Shown here piece by piece: positions 36,270 to 46,495 of a DNA stretch of 64,000 nucleotides. Origin of the DNA: Hsuehochloa calcarea (taxonomy: Eukaryota; Streptophyta; Magnoliopsida; Poales; Poaceae); the NCBI GenBank assembly GCA_036346395.1, contig CM070604.1, forward strand, positions 31,709,662 through 31,773,661, read 5' to 3'. Within the stretch, counting starts at the first letter, position 1; the number at the start of each line of letters is the position of its first letter. A program made the position numbers and the translations under genes. The notes beneath the pieces were generated by a model. That model searched no databases, had not been told where the DNA came from, and saw nothing but the letters and a program-made list of their open reading frames with translations.

Positions 36270-38792
36270 ACCACTCGACCTCTCCAAAACGATCTACCAA
36301 AAGACCGATACTCCCCTGCCTAGGTGCTACCCGTGGTCTATCCTCATGATATCCTAAACCACACCGCCTGGACCCACCAAAAGAGTCAACAAGATTCTCT
36401 ACACGCCTAGGCCTCGTATGTGGTACACTCGAATAGGCCGCCTGCTCTAGAGACTATCGTTGAAGAAGAGACTCCTCTAATGGATCTCAAAGTGCTCATC
36501 CTCTCTTTCCTCTCAATCTTTGCTCTCCTAAGCAAAACTCAACCGTGTGGCCCTCTTTCTTGCGGAAGGTGCAATGGTACTTGACCTTTGAGGGGTCCGC
36601 ACCGAGAGACAAGCACCTTTCTTGCTAGAAAGAGATTGAGCAGAATCTCTGATTTAAGAACAACCTTTGAAGACAAAGAAGATTCTTGCTCAACCAAACC
36701 ACTTTTCACAATTCTAGCAATCTTTGGAGTGAGATTCTTGGAAAGCTCTAGGGACTTAAAGCCTAGGCCACTTTGTTTTCACACTCACCTTGGATTGATC
36801 TAGAATCAAGTTGAGCTTCTTTTTCCCGCTAGAAAACCTCTCAAGAGTCATTTTGAGGTAATCGTTCTCTTTGCCAAAACTCCACAATTTGAGCACTTTA
36901 GAGAATCGATTGCCTCAACATGTTTGCTCTTAACAAGATCGACTTCCACTTTCGAGCCTCACAAGACACACAATAGGACTCTCCAATCCTATTCAATCTG
37001 CTCCTTAAATTTGACTCTAAAAGCCTCTTGTATCTTACCAATAGCAGCTTCAATTTCAAGATGCAACATACAAGAGGAAGAATCAATAACTTTCTTGGAA
37101 GCAAGAAGAGATATAGATCTTTCAATTTTAGCTTTCTTCAAGAGTCTTGTTTAAAGCTTCAATCTCAATTGTAAGCTTAGGCAATTTTCACAAGAGGCAA
37201 TTCTAGAATAAGCAACCATTTCACCATCTCTTGCTTTTAATTCGATTATTCTTACAATGAGAACAAGTGTGACTAGCATCAAATTTTGCAATTCTTTTAA
37301 AGAGCTATCCAGCTTCAATTCTAGCAAAGCACGCTTTGAGCAATTTAAAGGAATAGCTTCTAAAGCAATCACATCAAGCGGAATGGCATTCATGCAAATG
37401 TAACTAGACTTGAGAGATTCTAGTTCGTAAAGAGCATTTTTCAATTGTTCTTTAACAGAGGAATGAGCATTATTCAAGCTTGACAATTCATTAAGCAAGC
37501 TAGAGCATGAATCACAGAAATCATCAGGATTAATGGATTTGAGCCTAACCACTTCTAGGTTCAAATTATCAATCATTGTATCCTGTTTCTTGATCACTTT
37601 AGCTTGCTTATGCAATTTTTGTTCAGCAAGCACTAAAGCCCTTTTCATGTCAGGAAGTGAAGGGCATACCTCATCGGGATCACTGAAAGGATCCTCGCTG
37701 TTGGAGGAGTAGCTGTCGTGGCTGTTCTTAGCCATAAAGCACATGCCTGTGAAATCACGTGCCTTCTTCTTGCCACGGGAGTCACTCTTGTCGCCCTCCG
37801 ACTCGAGTCCACATCTTCCATGCTCACATCCTCTAGAGCTTCAAGGACTCTACCGACAAACTTGCGATAGTTTGTCTTCTTGGACTTAGCATCCCTCGCT
37901 TGAGAATGCCTTTGTGACTCCTTCTCCTCCTTGCCCTTCAGCTTGGGGCATCTAGAGCGAATGTGGTTTAGCTCACCACATTCAAAGCATGTGATAGGTC
38001 CACCTCTCCTCCTACTCCTCACATTATTGTAGGCTCGTGAATTTTGTGGATAGGAGGGCTAAGTCATCCTCGGGTAGTCTCTCAAGTTGCTCATCGCTCA
38101 AGGAATGCAAAGCGCATAAAGAAAATCCAGATGAGCTAACATTAAAAGAATCAAGATATCTACCCTTAGAATTGTCAACCACTAAAGCCATCGGCTCACA
38201 TGGGGGAGACGCGAGATGAAATCAATCTCATGCGTCTTCAACCTCGAGTAAAGCTTATCCATGGTAAGCTCACTCATATGATGTTGTCATTGATGGCGTG
38301 ATCTTCATCCCCGGACCTTCACATCCAAAGCACCCAACAGTTGGCGTGCATTTTCGACTCAAAAATACAAGATCAACAAATACGGAGATCATGAAGAATT
38401 TTAGAAAATCTCCCCACACTCATCTAAAGATTCACCGTGTCTTTGCTCGATCTTGGGTATGCTTTCTTAAGTCGGTTCTGCCTCACTTCCTTGATCGCAT
38501 GGACCCTTCATGATAATCACAAAGAGTCCGCCAGATCTCATGAGCAGACAAAGAAATGAGCGACACGCTCAAACTCCGATCGACTAAGGCCTTGAATCAA
38601 AAATTCCGAGCCCCGCCGTTGTTCTCCACATCCGAGTGATCAAATTGTCATCTACCGCACGACATAAGGGTTTTTCACCTTAAGCCAAATTGCGTGCCCT
38701 TGAGCCTCGATGTAGGCCTCCATTCGGCCTTCCAATATGCAAAATCAACTCCATCAAAAACATGTGGCCCGATTGAATATCGCCATCGCCAT
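36270..38792 (-). pseudogene. Gag of the gag-only element, with two zinc knuckles
   Basis: On the minus strand gag begins near 38792, shortly after the primer site, and reads through several frame changes. Open pieces are 38022-37645 and 37744-37151. A complete CCHC zinc knuckle CFECGELNHIRSRC lies at 37948-37989. The next part is acidic and then helical, with leucine-rich spacing that suggests a coiled coil. A second knuckle at 36532-36573 reads CTFRKKEGHTVEFC, with the second Cys replaced by Arg through a single base change. Pol is absent. Gag likely bound RNA and formed particles; the frameshifts make this copy inactive. Confidence 0.75.
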
Positions 38793-38833
38793 GGCTCCAA
38801 AGACCGTTAAGATCTATAGAAAAGAGCTAACCG

Positions 38834-38845
38834 GCTCTGATACCA
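38834..38845 (-). other. Primer-binding site of the gag-only element
   Basis: The minus strand reads TGGTATCAGAGC, a perfect Met-tRNA site, two bases inside the 5' LTR. Confidence 0.9.
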
Positions 38846-38847
38846 CT

Positions 38848-40729
38848 TGTAGGACCGGAAAGGCGACCGAGGGGGTGAATAGGCGCTTTCACAATTTTCT
38901 CGCCTAAGTCGAATTCAACACGAACTTTACTCCTTTAGCTATGAGAGCTAAGAAGATCGAGAAGCACACAATGGAAGCCTTGTCCGAACTCGACAAACCC
39001 GACAACCACACGACACAAATGTGGAGACTTAAACTCAAAGGGTTGACTGGCAGGCGGCGGTCGACCGGCTACCACAGCGGTCTGACCGACGCTCAACCAA
39101 TGATCCGACCAAGCAACTAATCAAGGGTCGGACCGGTGGGCAACGGTTCGACCCGCGATGACAATGATCTCGAATATCTGGCGGTCGGACCGCCGTTATA
39201 AGACCGGTCGACCGGTTCACCGAAGATCAAAAATCCACCCCAAATCCAAAACGAAATTTGATCCAACTTTTGATTCAACCAATGAAACTTGACCAAATTT
39301 CGAGCACACCTCCCTAATGATATTGGAGACCTATTTCTAGCGACGATCCTTCAGATCCACTTCGCAGAAACAATCTCTCAAGGATTTAAACGAAGAAGTG
39401 CACAAACCCTAGAAATATGAAAATCTTTGATTCAAGACTTGCTTGTGGGGATTGATGGTCTAGATGATTCTAGGAGTATTCCCACACACCAAAGCAAGAC
39501 AAAAAGGGTCAAGAGACCAAGTAAAAACCCTTGAATCAAGGAAGCACCAAGTTCATCCAAATGAGAGAAGAACACAAAGAGGAGACAAATGATCTCTCAA
39601 GCAAGCATCACAAGATTGATTGATCTCACAAGATGCTTACAAAGCCACTCCAACAAGGAGGACAAGAGCTCACTCAAGGAGCATACAATCTCTCCCTCTC
39701 TTCCTCTCCAAACCCTAACCCTAGAAAAGCAAGGGGGGAAACCAAATGAATGCCTCAAAGGTTTTCCTTCTCCCCCTTTCCTATTTATACTAGAGAGGAC
39801 TAGAGTTACACAATTGGGGCCCACTCACCTATGGGACCCACATACTAACTGCTGAAGCAATCGCCGCTTCACCACGTGTAGGTTGATCGGGTTCTCATCG
39901 ACGCCAAGCCTCTCTTGTCCGAATCCCCTCGGAACCTCCCGCAGACTCGCACCGATATCCACACCGCCGATCCAACCAAATTGCATCAACCACCCGCTCG
40001 ATCCATCTTGTCCATTCGCACCATGCTTGAGTCACACGACCACCCAGTATCCCCGATCGCTCGACCTCGGCTCTCCAAGCGTAGTCCCGATCCACTCACC
40101 GCTGACGCCGCTGACTGCAAGCCACCGCACAAAAATAGACAAACAAACCGTTTCCGGAACAAGTTCTTCACAACTTGACCCACGCCATTTCCGCAATGCG
40201 ATATACATCAATAAAGCATTGAAGTTCATAGAATAACACACTCGAAACAACCTCAATGCAACACTTGGCTCACTTCCAGTGATCGCCGGCCCGATCACCT
40301 ACGGGCCGGTCCGACCGATTCATGCCGGCCGGACCGCTCCCACAACGGCGGTCGGACCGGTCCAAAGGACTTAGCCAAAATTCAAGCGAGAAATTCCGAA
40401 ACCTTCTGGAAATTTCAACTCAATAGAACTTTTGACTGGGAGCTCCAAAAATGATGAAACCACATCCAGGAGACTCCCCTCACTTGCCTACACAACCTAT
40501 TTTTGGATTAGCTCCAAAATCCAAAGTTAGGTCAAGCCGGTCCGACCGGCCTCCATTGCCGGTCCGACCGTCCCACGGGCGGTCTGACCGCCCCACTCCA
40601 CCGGTCAGACCGCATGTGGTCTGACAGCAAGAAGCAAACCCCGAAAACGCGAGATTTTGCAAACCAACAATGCCATTGCCAATTGACTCATCATCCTGAG
40701 ATCGTGCACATATCCTCACGATATCCACA
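38848..40729 (-). repeat. 5' LTR of the gag-only element
   Basis: Same family as 25551-27437 and 32868-34744. In transcript orientation it starts TGTGGATATCGTG and ends CCGGTCCTACA. CGGTC-N-GACCG clusters lie upstream of the TATA box (40535-40625 and 40285-40372) and downstream of it (39055-39217). Confidence 0.95.
39782..39789 (-). promoter_or_regulatory. TATA box of the gag-only element
   Basis: The minus strand reads TATAAATA, about 940 bp into the 5' LTR. Transcription would run toward the gag region on the left. Confidence 0.7.
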
Positions 40730-40734
40730 AAGAA

Positions 40735-41060
40735 AAGCAACAATCATATGATGATGGTGCAAAAAAGTACAAGCTTCAAGAAGAAGGCTAAGACTTGGAT
40801 CAAAGATAAGTGCAAGACTAAAGTTTCGGATAGGATCCACACTAACAAGCCTAAGCCCAAGACTAAGTCCGGTCTGACTCAAAAGAATGAATGGTTTTAC
40901 TGCAAAGAGACAAGCCATTGGAAGAGGAACTGCAAGAAATACTTGACTGATCTGAAAAAAGAATGGCGGGACTAAACCTTCCACTTCAGGTATTAATGTT
41001 ATAGATGTTTTTCTTGCTGATTCTTCTGTTAGCTCTACAAAGAAACAAGGAGTAGGATAA
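40735..41060 (+). pseudogene. Copia gag, C-terminal part with zinc knuckle
   Basis: The gag split at 32867 resumes after the AAGAA duplication. A lysine-rich stretch (FKKKAKTWIKDKCKTK) leads to the zinc knuckle CKETSHWKRNC near 40900-40935, with the first Cys of the motif apparently Phe or Tyr. It is followed by the family phrase INVIDVFLADSS. The frame stops before protease at the gypsy LTR. Confidence 0.8.
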
Positions 41061-41077
41061 TTGCAAGGGGCAAGATG

Positions 41078-41902
41078 TGATGAGGACATCACTCCTTCGG
41101 ATACATGCACTACACAAAATCCTCCAGATCCGGTTGATAAACTACAAGGTCCTATGACAAGAGCTCGTGCACGTCACTTAAACTATGAGGTGAGCTCGTT
41201 TCTAGGTGCTAATAATTTATCTATGCGGAATGGTATGCTACCTAAAAATTGTGATCTTTTGTTACTTAGGAATGTTGGAGAGGATTCAAACCGTCTACGA
41301 CTAGTTCTTTGTGATCTGCAAGCTCTACGACCAGTCCTACAACCAGTCCTACGACTAGGCTACCAGATCTACGACCAGGCCCACCACCAGTGACGACCAC
41401 GTTGGGAGTTAGTCAGAGACATTGAAATAAGGTGCTGCGTCACCGTTTTGGGTCTAATAAGGCCTTGTAAGCGTGGCAAGATCACAGTACAGGATGTGTA
41501 CGCCTCTCCACATGGCAGCACAACCCTTGGTCGACCTTCTCATGTTCTCCCCCCTATATATTGTATGCAGCCGCCACAGTTTAGGGTTGGGTTTTTTCTT
41601 AGATTATTCGCGCTTTGCGGTTTAGCGTTCTGGTTTGAGAAATCCCACTTGTGAACTTCATCCAAATCCGCAATATATTTCTGAATGCATCTATCTTGTT
41701 CTTGTGAGTTGCTTCGATTGCTTGCAGGAACCATAACCCTCGTGGTAAGGTCGATCGTGGGCGAGCGTGGTTGATACGACAGTTCTGCGGGTGTAGCGAA
41801 TTGCGAGGTGAAGATCTGCGGGTCGGAAGCCTCAAAGCGTCAACGTCCTCACGACGAAACAAATCGAACCTATCGGAAGATCGGGCCGCCGTCTACTCAT
41901 CA
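41078..41902 (+). repeat. 5' LTR of the second CRM-like gypsy element
   Basis: The 825-bp LTR starts TGATGAGGAC and ends CTACTCATCA, giving a clear TGATGA/TCATCA inverted terminus. It encodes the pol tail MTRARARHLNYEVSSF near 41155-41205. A run of TACGACCAG-type repeats is at 41302-41398. The preceding five bases are AGATG. Confidence 0.85.
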
Positions 41903-41904
41903 AT

Positions 41905-41916
41905 TGGTATCAAAGC
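41905..41916 (+). other. Primer-binding site
   Basis: TGGTATCAAAGC, two bases after the LTR end, is one mismatch from the usual Met-tRNA site. Confidence 0.85.
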
Positions 41917-42241
41917 ATCAGGTTGCCCGTTAGGTAATCTTGTTTATCCCCTTTTGATAGTTGTGTTCCATCACCTAGAGTCTAGAAAATTGCCCCACAA
42001 AAAGTTTTAGATCTTAGTTTTTCCGCTGTCCAAACCTCTTTGTGCCTTTCGCAATTGTGTTTTCAGTTTTTGCGTTGTTGAATTCGAGTCCACTGTCGGT
42101 GTCTTTGTTGCTGGTCTAGTCGTCGTAATCTAGTTTCTAGCGTCGAGTCTTCGCTATTTTGGTCTTTGTGTATCTCGGCCTGCCCTTAGTTACATCCTTT
42201 GTTTTGTCTGGTATAGCCGAGATCGTGAGACCCCCTCCCCA

Positions 42242-42372
42242 TACGACCACCTCCTTGGGTTCGACCACCCACTCGGATTCGGCCACCTACTCGGATTCGA
42301 CCACCTACTCGAGTTCGACCATCTCCTGGGGTTCGACTGCCTAGTCGGCTCGACCACCTCCTCAGATCCGAC
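42242..42372. repeat. 18-bp minisatellite in the gypsy leader
   Basis: About seven units of the type TTCGACCACCTACTCGGA occur in tandem, translating to short Ser/Thr repeats in one frame. No function is evident. Confidence 0.85.
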
Positions 42373-42588
42373 TACGTATCCTTTCGACCACCTAGCCAAA
42401 GTTCAGAGAGAGAGAGTATCTTTTTATTACCTTTATACCCCTGCTCTAAAAAAAAGTTTGTGACCTATATATATCCCCAGACCCAGAAGAGGGTTTCGAA
42501 GAGTTGTGAGTCAAGGTCTCGCAAAAAAAGAGGAACCCTAGGTTGGGTTTCTACAGTAGAAAAAAAGAGAGAGACCACTCATTGTTGG

Positions 42589-42672
42589 CTCATGACCACC
42601 CTCAGTTGGTCTACGACCACACTCAAGTGGCCCACGACAACCCACAGTTGGTCCACGATCACCCATAGGAGA
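42589..42672. repeat. 21-bp minisatellite in the gypsy leader
   Basis: Four units of the type TCCACGACCACCCTCAGTTGG (written as a consensus of positions, with variation in each copy). Confidence 0.75.
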
Positions 42673-43071
42673 AATCAGTTGCTTTGTGAATTTTGTTCCA
42701 TTGTGCTTGTATCTACCCTATTATTTAGCTTGCTTGAGCTAGTTCTAGGAACGCGTTTGGGCTAGCAATTGTGACGAGTACTGTGGACTTTTGATTCAGC
42801 TTTGCTAATCTGATTTCATTATTGCTATTCCTTGCTACTAAACATTACCTATCCGAGCTCCACCTACTTTCGGCCCTCAGATTTGGATCCTCGCAATTTG
42901 ACTCCGCCGCGGTCATACATCTCACCTTCTCCGATCATACCACCTGCCGCAATTGGTAAGAAATCCATAAGAGCATGGTAAGACGCTTGAGAGTGTGTGT
43001 GTTTCCACCTTCCACCACCTAGTAGTTGATAGGGATAATATCTTTGTGTTGTCTTTTGTCTTCTACTAACC

Positions 43072-43863
43072 ATGGCAGGTGAGGAATTGGAGGCGCAAGA
43101 GTGTGTTTTGAGGGAAGAGCTCACGAGGGTGTTGGATGAGCACCGCCATGCTATTAATGACGACATTGATAGGAAGTTTGCGAAAACAAATGCTACACTA
43201 CAACAACTCAATGAAAGCATTGCAATGCTCAATACACGCATTGATGGTTTAGCCAATCAACCACATAACAATGGGCGTGTGGATCCTCAAGGTGCATTCC
43301 ATAACCATGAGATTGACAATGATAATGAGATGCGAAACCACGACGCCTTTGATGCACAACAACGGAACCGGTTGAACTTCAACTGTCAAGGTATGAGAGG
43401 TAATAACTTTCAGCAACATAATACACGTGTTAATGATGATCCATATGCTAAAGTCAAGTTCACTGTACCCTCTTTTGCGGGTGCTTATGATGCTAAAATA
43501 TACCTAGATTGGGAGATGACGGTAGAACAGAAATTTAATACTCACTTAGTTCCTGAAGTGCATAGAGTTAGGCAAGCCACAAGTGAATTTAAAAACTTTG
43601 CCATCATTTGGTGGAATAGGGTATGCAATGATGGATTAGCGCCTACTACTTGGGATGCTTTAAAGGTTGCTATGCGTAACAGATTTGTTCCATCTTCTTT
43701 TAAACGTGACTTGCGTAAGAAACTGCAGCGCTTAAACCAAGACAATAGATCCGTAGAAGAATATTATCAGGAGCTACAAATTAGTATGTTGCGTTGTGAT
43801 ATTATTGAGGATGAAGAGGCTGCAATGGCATATTTCTATGGAGGATTAAGACGTGAAATTTAG
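43072..43863 (+). CDS. Gypsy gag, largest intact frame in the window
   Basis: 263 codons from the ATG at 43072, the first ATG after the leader (CTAACCATGGCAGG), to a TAG at 43861. It is the N-terminal and capsid region of gypsy gag. An N-terminal helical part is followed by a Gln/Asn/Asp-rich linker, then KVKFTVPSFAGAYDAKIYLDW, TWDALKVAMRNRFVPSSF and SVEEYYQELQISMLRCDI, all usual in the retrotransposon gag domain. The related broken gag at 4159-5340 aligns across this part. The TAG stop appears to be a premature nonsense mutation, because gag sequence continues in frame to the zinc knuckle. The product would be a truncated capsid protein. Confidence 0.8.
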   Translation: MAGEELEAQECVLREELTRVLDEHRHAINDDIDRKFAKTNATLQQLNESIAMLNTRIDGLANQPHNNGRVDPQGAFHNHEIDNDNEMRNHDAFDAQQRNRLNFNCQGMRGNNFQQHNTRVNDDPYAKVKFTVPSFAGAYDAKIYLDWEMTVEQKFNTHLVPEVHRVRQATSEFKNFAIIWWNRVCNDGLAPTTWDALKVAMRNRFVPSSFKRDLRKKLQRLNQDNRSVEEYYQELQISMLRCDIIEDEEAAMAYFYGGLRREI

Positions 43864-44505
43864 GACATAGTTGATTACAAAGAATATGATAGTGTTCCTA
43901 GATTGTTCCACCTTGCATGTTTGGCAGAAAAGGAATTGTAGGGACGACAGCAGAGGCCAAAGAACAATTTTGGAAGCACGTCTACACCAAGATCAACGCT
44001 GGGGCAAGTTGAAATATTCCCACCTTCAGCTACACGGTCTGCTGCCCCCTCCACGAGTAGGGCACGTTCAGCAGCACCTCCGACACCATTACATGCACCC
44101 GAGGTAAGCAAATCTACTAGTGTGCAGGCCCCATCCAAGAGTTCTTCTTCGATTGCTTCCACGGGCCGTACGACTGGGATTGTTTGCCACCGTTGCAAGA
44201 GAATAGGCCACGTCATGAGGGACTGCCCAAGTCAGCGAGCATATCTTGCCACCGAAGACGGTGGTTATGTAAGTGCTAGTGATATTAAGGATGAATATGT
44301 ACTTGCAGCTAACATTGCAGGTGGAGGAGACGAGATAGACAGTGATGCTGATGGTGTAGAGGAACAAGTAGTTGCTGTTGACACCGGGTATCATATGAGC
44401 CTTGTTGCGCAAAGAGTGTTGAGCGCACAAGTGGAGAGAGCGGAGCAAAATCAACGGCACAACTTGTTTCAAACCAGATTTCTCGTAAAGGAGCCTGCAG
44501 AGTAA
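43864..44505 (+). pseudogene. Gypsy gag C-terminal part with zinc knuckle
   Basis: Past the stop at 43861 the gag similarity goes on (DYKEYDSVPRLFHLACL). An open frame from 44122 has a complete zinc knuckle CHRCKRIGHVMRDC at 44185-44226, then an acidic stretch leading to protease. The frame stops at 44503-44505. Confidence 0.8.
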
Positions 44506-45262
44506 TCATTGATGGAGGGAGCTGTAATAACCTTGCAAGTTCTGAGATGGTCGAGAAGCTTGGCTTGGCCACACAGCCGCACCCATGTCCCTATTACATC
44601 TAATGGTTCAATTCGTGTGGTAAGTTAAAGGTACACAAAGTTGTGAGAGTACAATTTTCAGCTGGTAATTACAAGGATAGTACTGACTTTGATGCAATGC
44701 CTATGCAAGCATGTTCTTTATTGCTCGGTAAGTCTTGGATGTATGATAATGATGTTTTGCACCATGGTAGAGCTAATATCTACTCATTCTCACATAGGGG
44801 TAAGAAGATTAAGTTGTTTCTTTTGACACCCGCTGAAATTGTGAAAGATGAAGTAGAGCGTGCTAAAAATGAAAGAAACACCAATGAACATGATTCTGAA
44901 AATCAGCAAGTAGCAAAACGTGTTTTCCCACCTAAACGGGAGAAAGTGGCGCCTAGTTCTAAGTCTGAGGGAATTAAATTGAAGGGATGTGTTATGCTTG
45001 CCACTAAATCTGAACTTGCTAAAATTTGTGATAATGAGCTGCCATGCTATGCTTTGATATGCAAAGATGCCTTATTTTCATTTAATGATATGTCTAGCTC
45101 TTTTCCTTCTGCCGTTGCTAACCTTTTGCAGGAGTATGTGGATGTATTTCCAGCTGAGATACCCCTAGGATTGCCACCTATTCGAGGGATAGAGCATCAG
45201 ATTGATTTGATCCCAAGAGCGACTTTGCCAAACCGTACTGCATATAGGACCAATCCGGAGGA
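44506..45262 (+). pseudogene. Gypsy protease and RT start
   Basis: A protease active-site region VIIDGGSCNN has its Asp codon at 44511-44513, in a frame shifted relative to gag. The open frame 44643-45308 covers the rest of protease and the linker to RT, ending GLPPIRGIEHQIDLIP and RTNPED. The Tekay-like LTR begins at 45263, so RT is lost. A stop separates the protease N- and C-terminal parts near 44600. Confidence 0.8.
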
Positions 45263-45693
45263 TGTAACATCCCAAATGTGGATTTGTGTTTCAAATGTAA
45301 GAAAATGAGAAGAAATTAAAAAATTTCTTGCATCTTGAAGTCTTTGGCCATTTCTGTAATTCTTATATAGGAATTATGGAAATCAAAATCAAAATCCTCA
45401 ATTGACTCCAATCAAAAACCTCCTTGACAAAGATCTTGTGTCAGACCCATGTAAATATTTTCCTGAGTTCTAGGGAGGCTTGGTAACACCTCTGAATTAT
45501 CTCATGATTTTTAGAAATTATTTGATAATTTTGGGAGGCAAGTCAAAGCTTGGTCAAACCCTATTTCACACCTTCTGGAATTTTTGGAGAAAAATGAAGT
45601 GTATGAAAATCTCAAAAAAATTTATGTGAGGTTCGTCCTGCAGTCAGCAGGATCCAGTTAAAATTTCACAATTTTTGGAGCTGGTTTGCTACC

Positions 45694-46495
45694 TGTCGGT
45701 GTATTAGAACCAATCTTACGTAAAGATTGTTTGATTCGGGGGGTCTCCTAGAGATGAGATCACGCAGAGTGGATTGACACGGGATGTTTAGACAGGTTCA
45801 GGCCTTCTCCGGAGAGAATAATAACCCTAATCCTGTGTGTATGGTATTCTTGATGATCAAGTAAAAGACTAAGACTATTACAGAGAATAGCACTTGTGTT
45901 CCTACTTGACCGCCTCTTGTTCATTGTCTCCCTCCCTTATCCCTCTGATTGATGCCCTTATATAGTCGTGAAGAAGTAGCCGCTTTTGCCTGCGGAGATG
46001 CGCCTAATTAATCCAGTAACGGGCGCATGATGGCGGTAATTACCGGCGCCTCGGCTTCTTCACGCCGTCCGCAATTATCTTCCAGAGATAATGTGGTAAT
46101 TACACACCATTAATAAGCGGAATAATAGTGCGTGCGCACTGCTCGGATTCCTTAATCAATTGGACCCACTCGCCCGTAGGTTTGATTATAAGGTGGTCGT
46201 AGTTTACCTGGTCGTAGAAGAACTTACGACCAGGTAGCAGTCGTAAAAGGACTTACGACCAGGTAACTGTCGTAGAAGGACTTACGACTATGTAGTGGTC
46301 GTAGAAGGACTTACGACCATGATATAGTCGTAGCAAGACTTACGACTGTGGGGGTGATTGTAGAAGAACTTACAACCACTTATTGGGCTTCTCCCTTATA
46401 GATAAGGGGTACCTCTGGGGACTATGTGACATCATATTTACCCATAATTAGAATTATAGATAAAAGATAAAATGAGGATTATTAGATCCTCGTCA
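45694..46495 (-). mobile_element. Solo LTR inside the Tekay-like LTR
   Basis: The 802-bp LTR has TG..CA ends (TGTCGGTGTATT to GATCCTCGTCA) and perfect target duplication CTACC at 45689-45693 and 46496-46500. The empty site is visible in the sister LTR near 17697. Minus orientation is proposed because that strand has ACTATATAAGGG near 45957-45968. No coding content. Confidence 0.9.
46211..46378. repeat. 29-bp tandem repeat with internal hairpins
   Basis: Six units begin at 46211, 46240, 46269, 46298, 46327 and 46356. Each has GTCGTA, an 8-base spacer, then TACGAC, an inverted repeat able to form a hairpin. The last unit is degenerate. Confidence 0.9.

Larger units (their letters stand above)
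32868..40729 (-). mobile_element. Gag-only (TR-GAG-like) non-autonomous LTR element
   Basis: Two LTRs of 1877 and 1882 bp surround a 4103-bp internal region. Perfect target duplication AAGAA is at 32863-32867 and 40730-40734. The minus-strand primer site (38834-38845) beside the right LTR and a minus-strand polypurine tract (34745-34753) beside the left LTR fix the orientation. The only coding content is gag with two zinc knuckles. No protease, integrase or RT motif is visible, so it depended on a partner for copying. The LTRs are nearly identical by eye, suggesting a recent insertion. Copia affiliation is inferred from the gag type and is not certain. Confidence 0.9.
29436..41077 (+). mobile_element. 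Copia element, 5' half, interrupted by a gag-only element
   Basis: A 5' LTR (29436-30963), primer site, long leader and copia gag (32256-32867 and 40735 to about 41060) are present. Gag is split by an element with duplication AAGAA. Shortly after the gag zinc knuckle a gypsy LTR begins at 41078, and no copia pol or 3' LTR is seen later in the window. The five bases before the LTR are CTTGA. Confidence 0.8.
41078..45262 (+). mobile_element. Second CRM-like gypsy element, 5' half
   Basis: A 5' LTR, primer site, leader with minisatellites, gag, protease and the start of RT are present. It is interrupted at 45263 by a Tekay-like LTR and does not resume in the window. It is closely related to the element at 2042-23336 through protease and the GLPPIRGIEHQIDLIP region. 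Confidence 0.8.

Noticed and set aside
46211..46378. CRISPR-like look of regularly spaced short repeats
   Set aside because: Repeats are contiguous with no unique spacers, sit in an LTR of a plant genome, and have no cas genes. It is a minisatellite.
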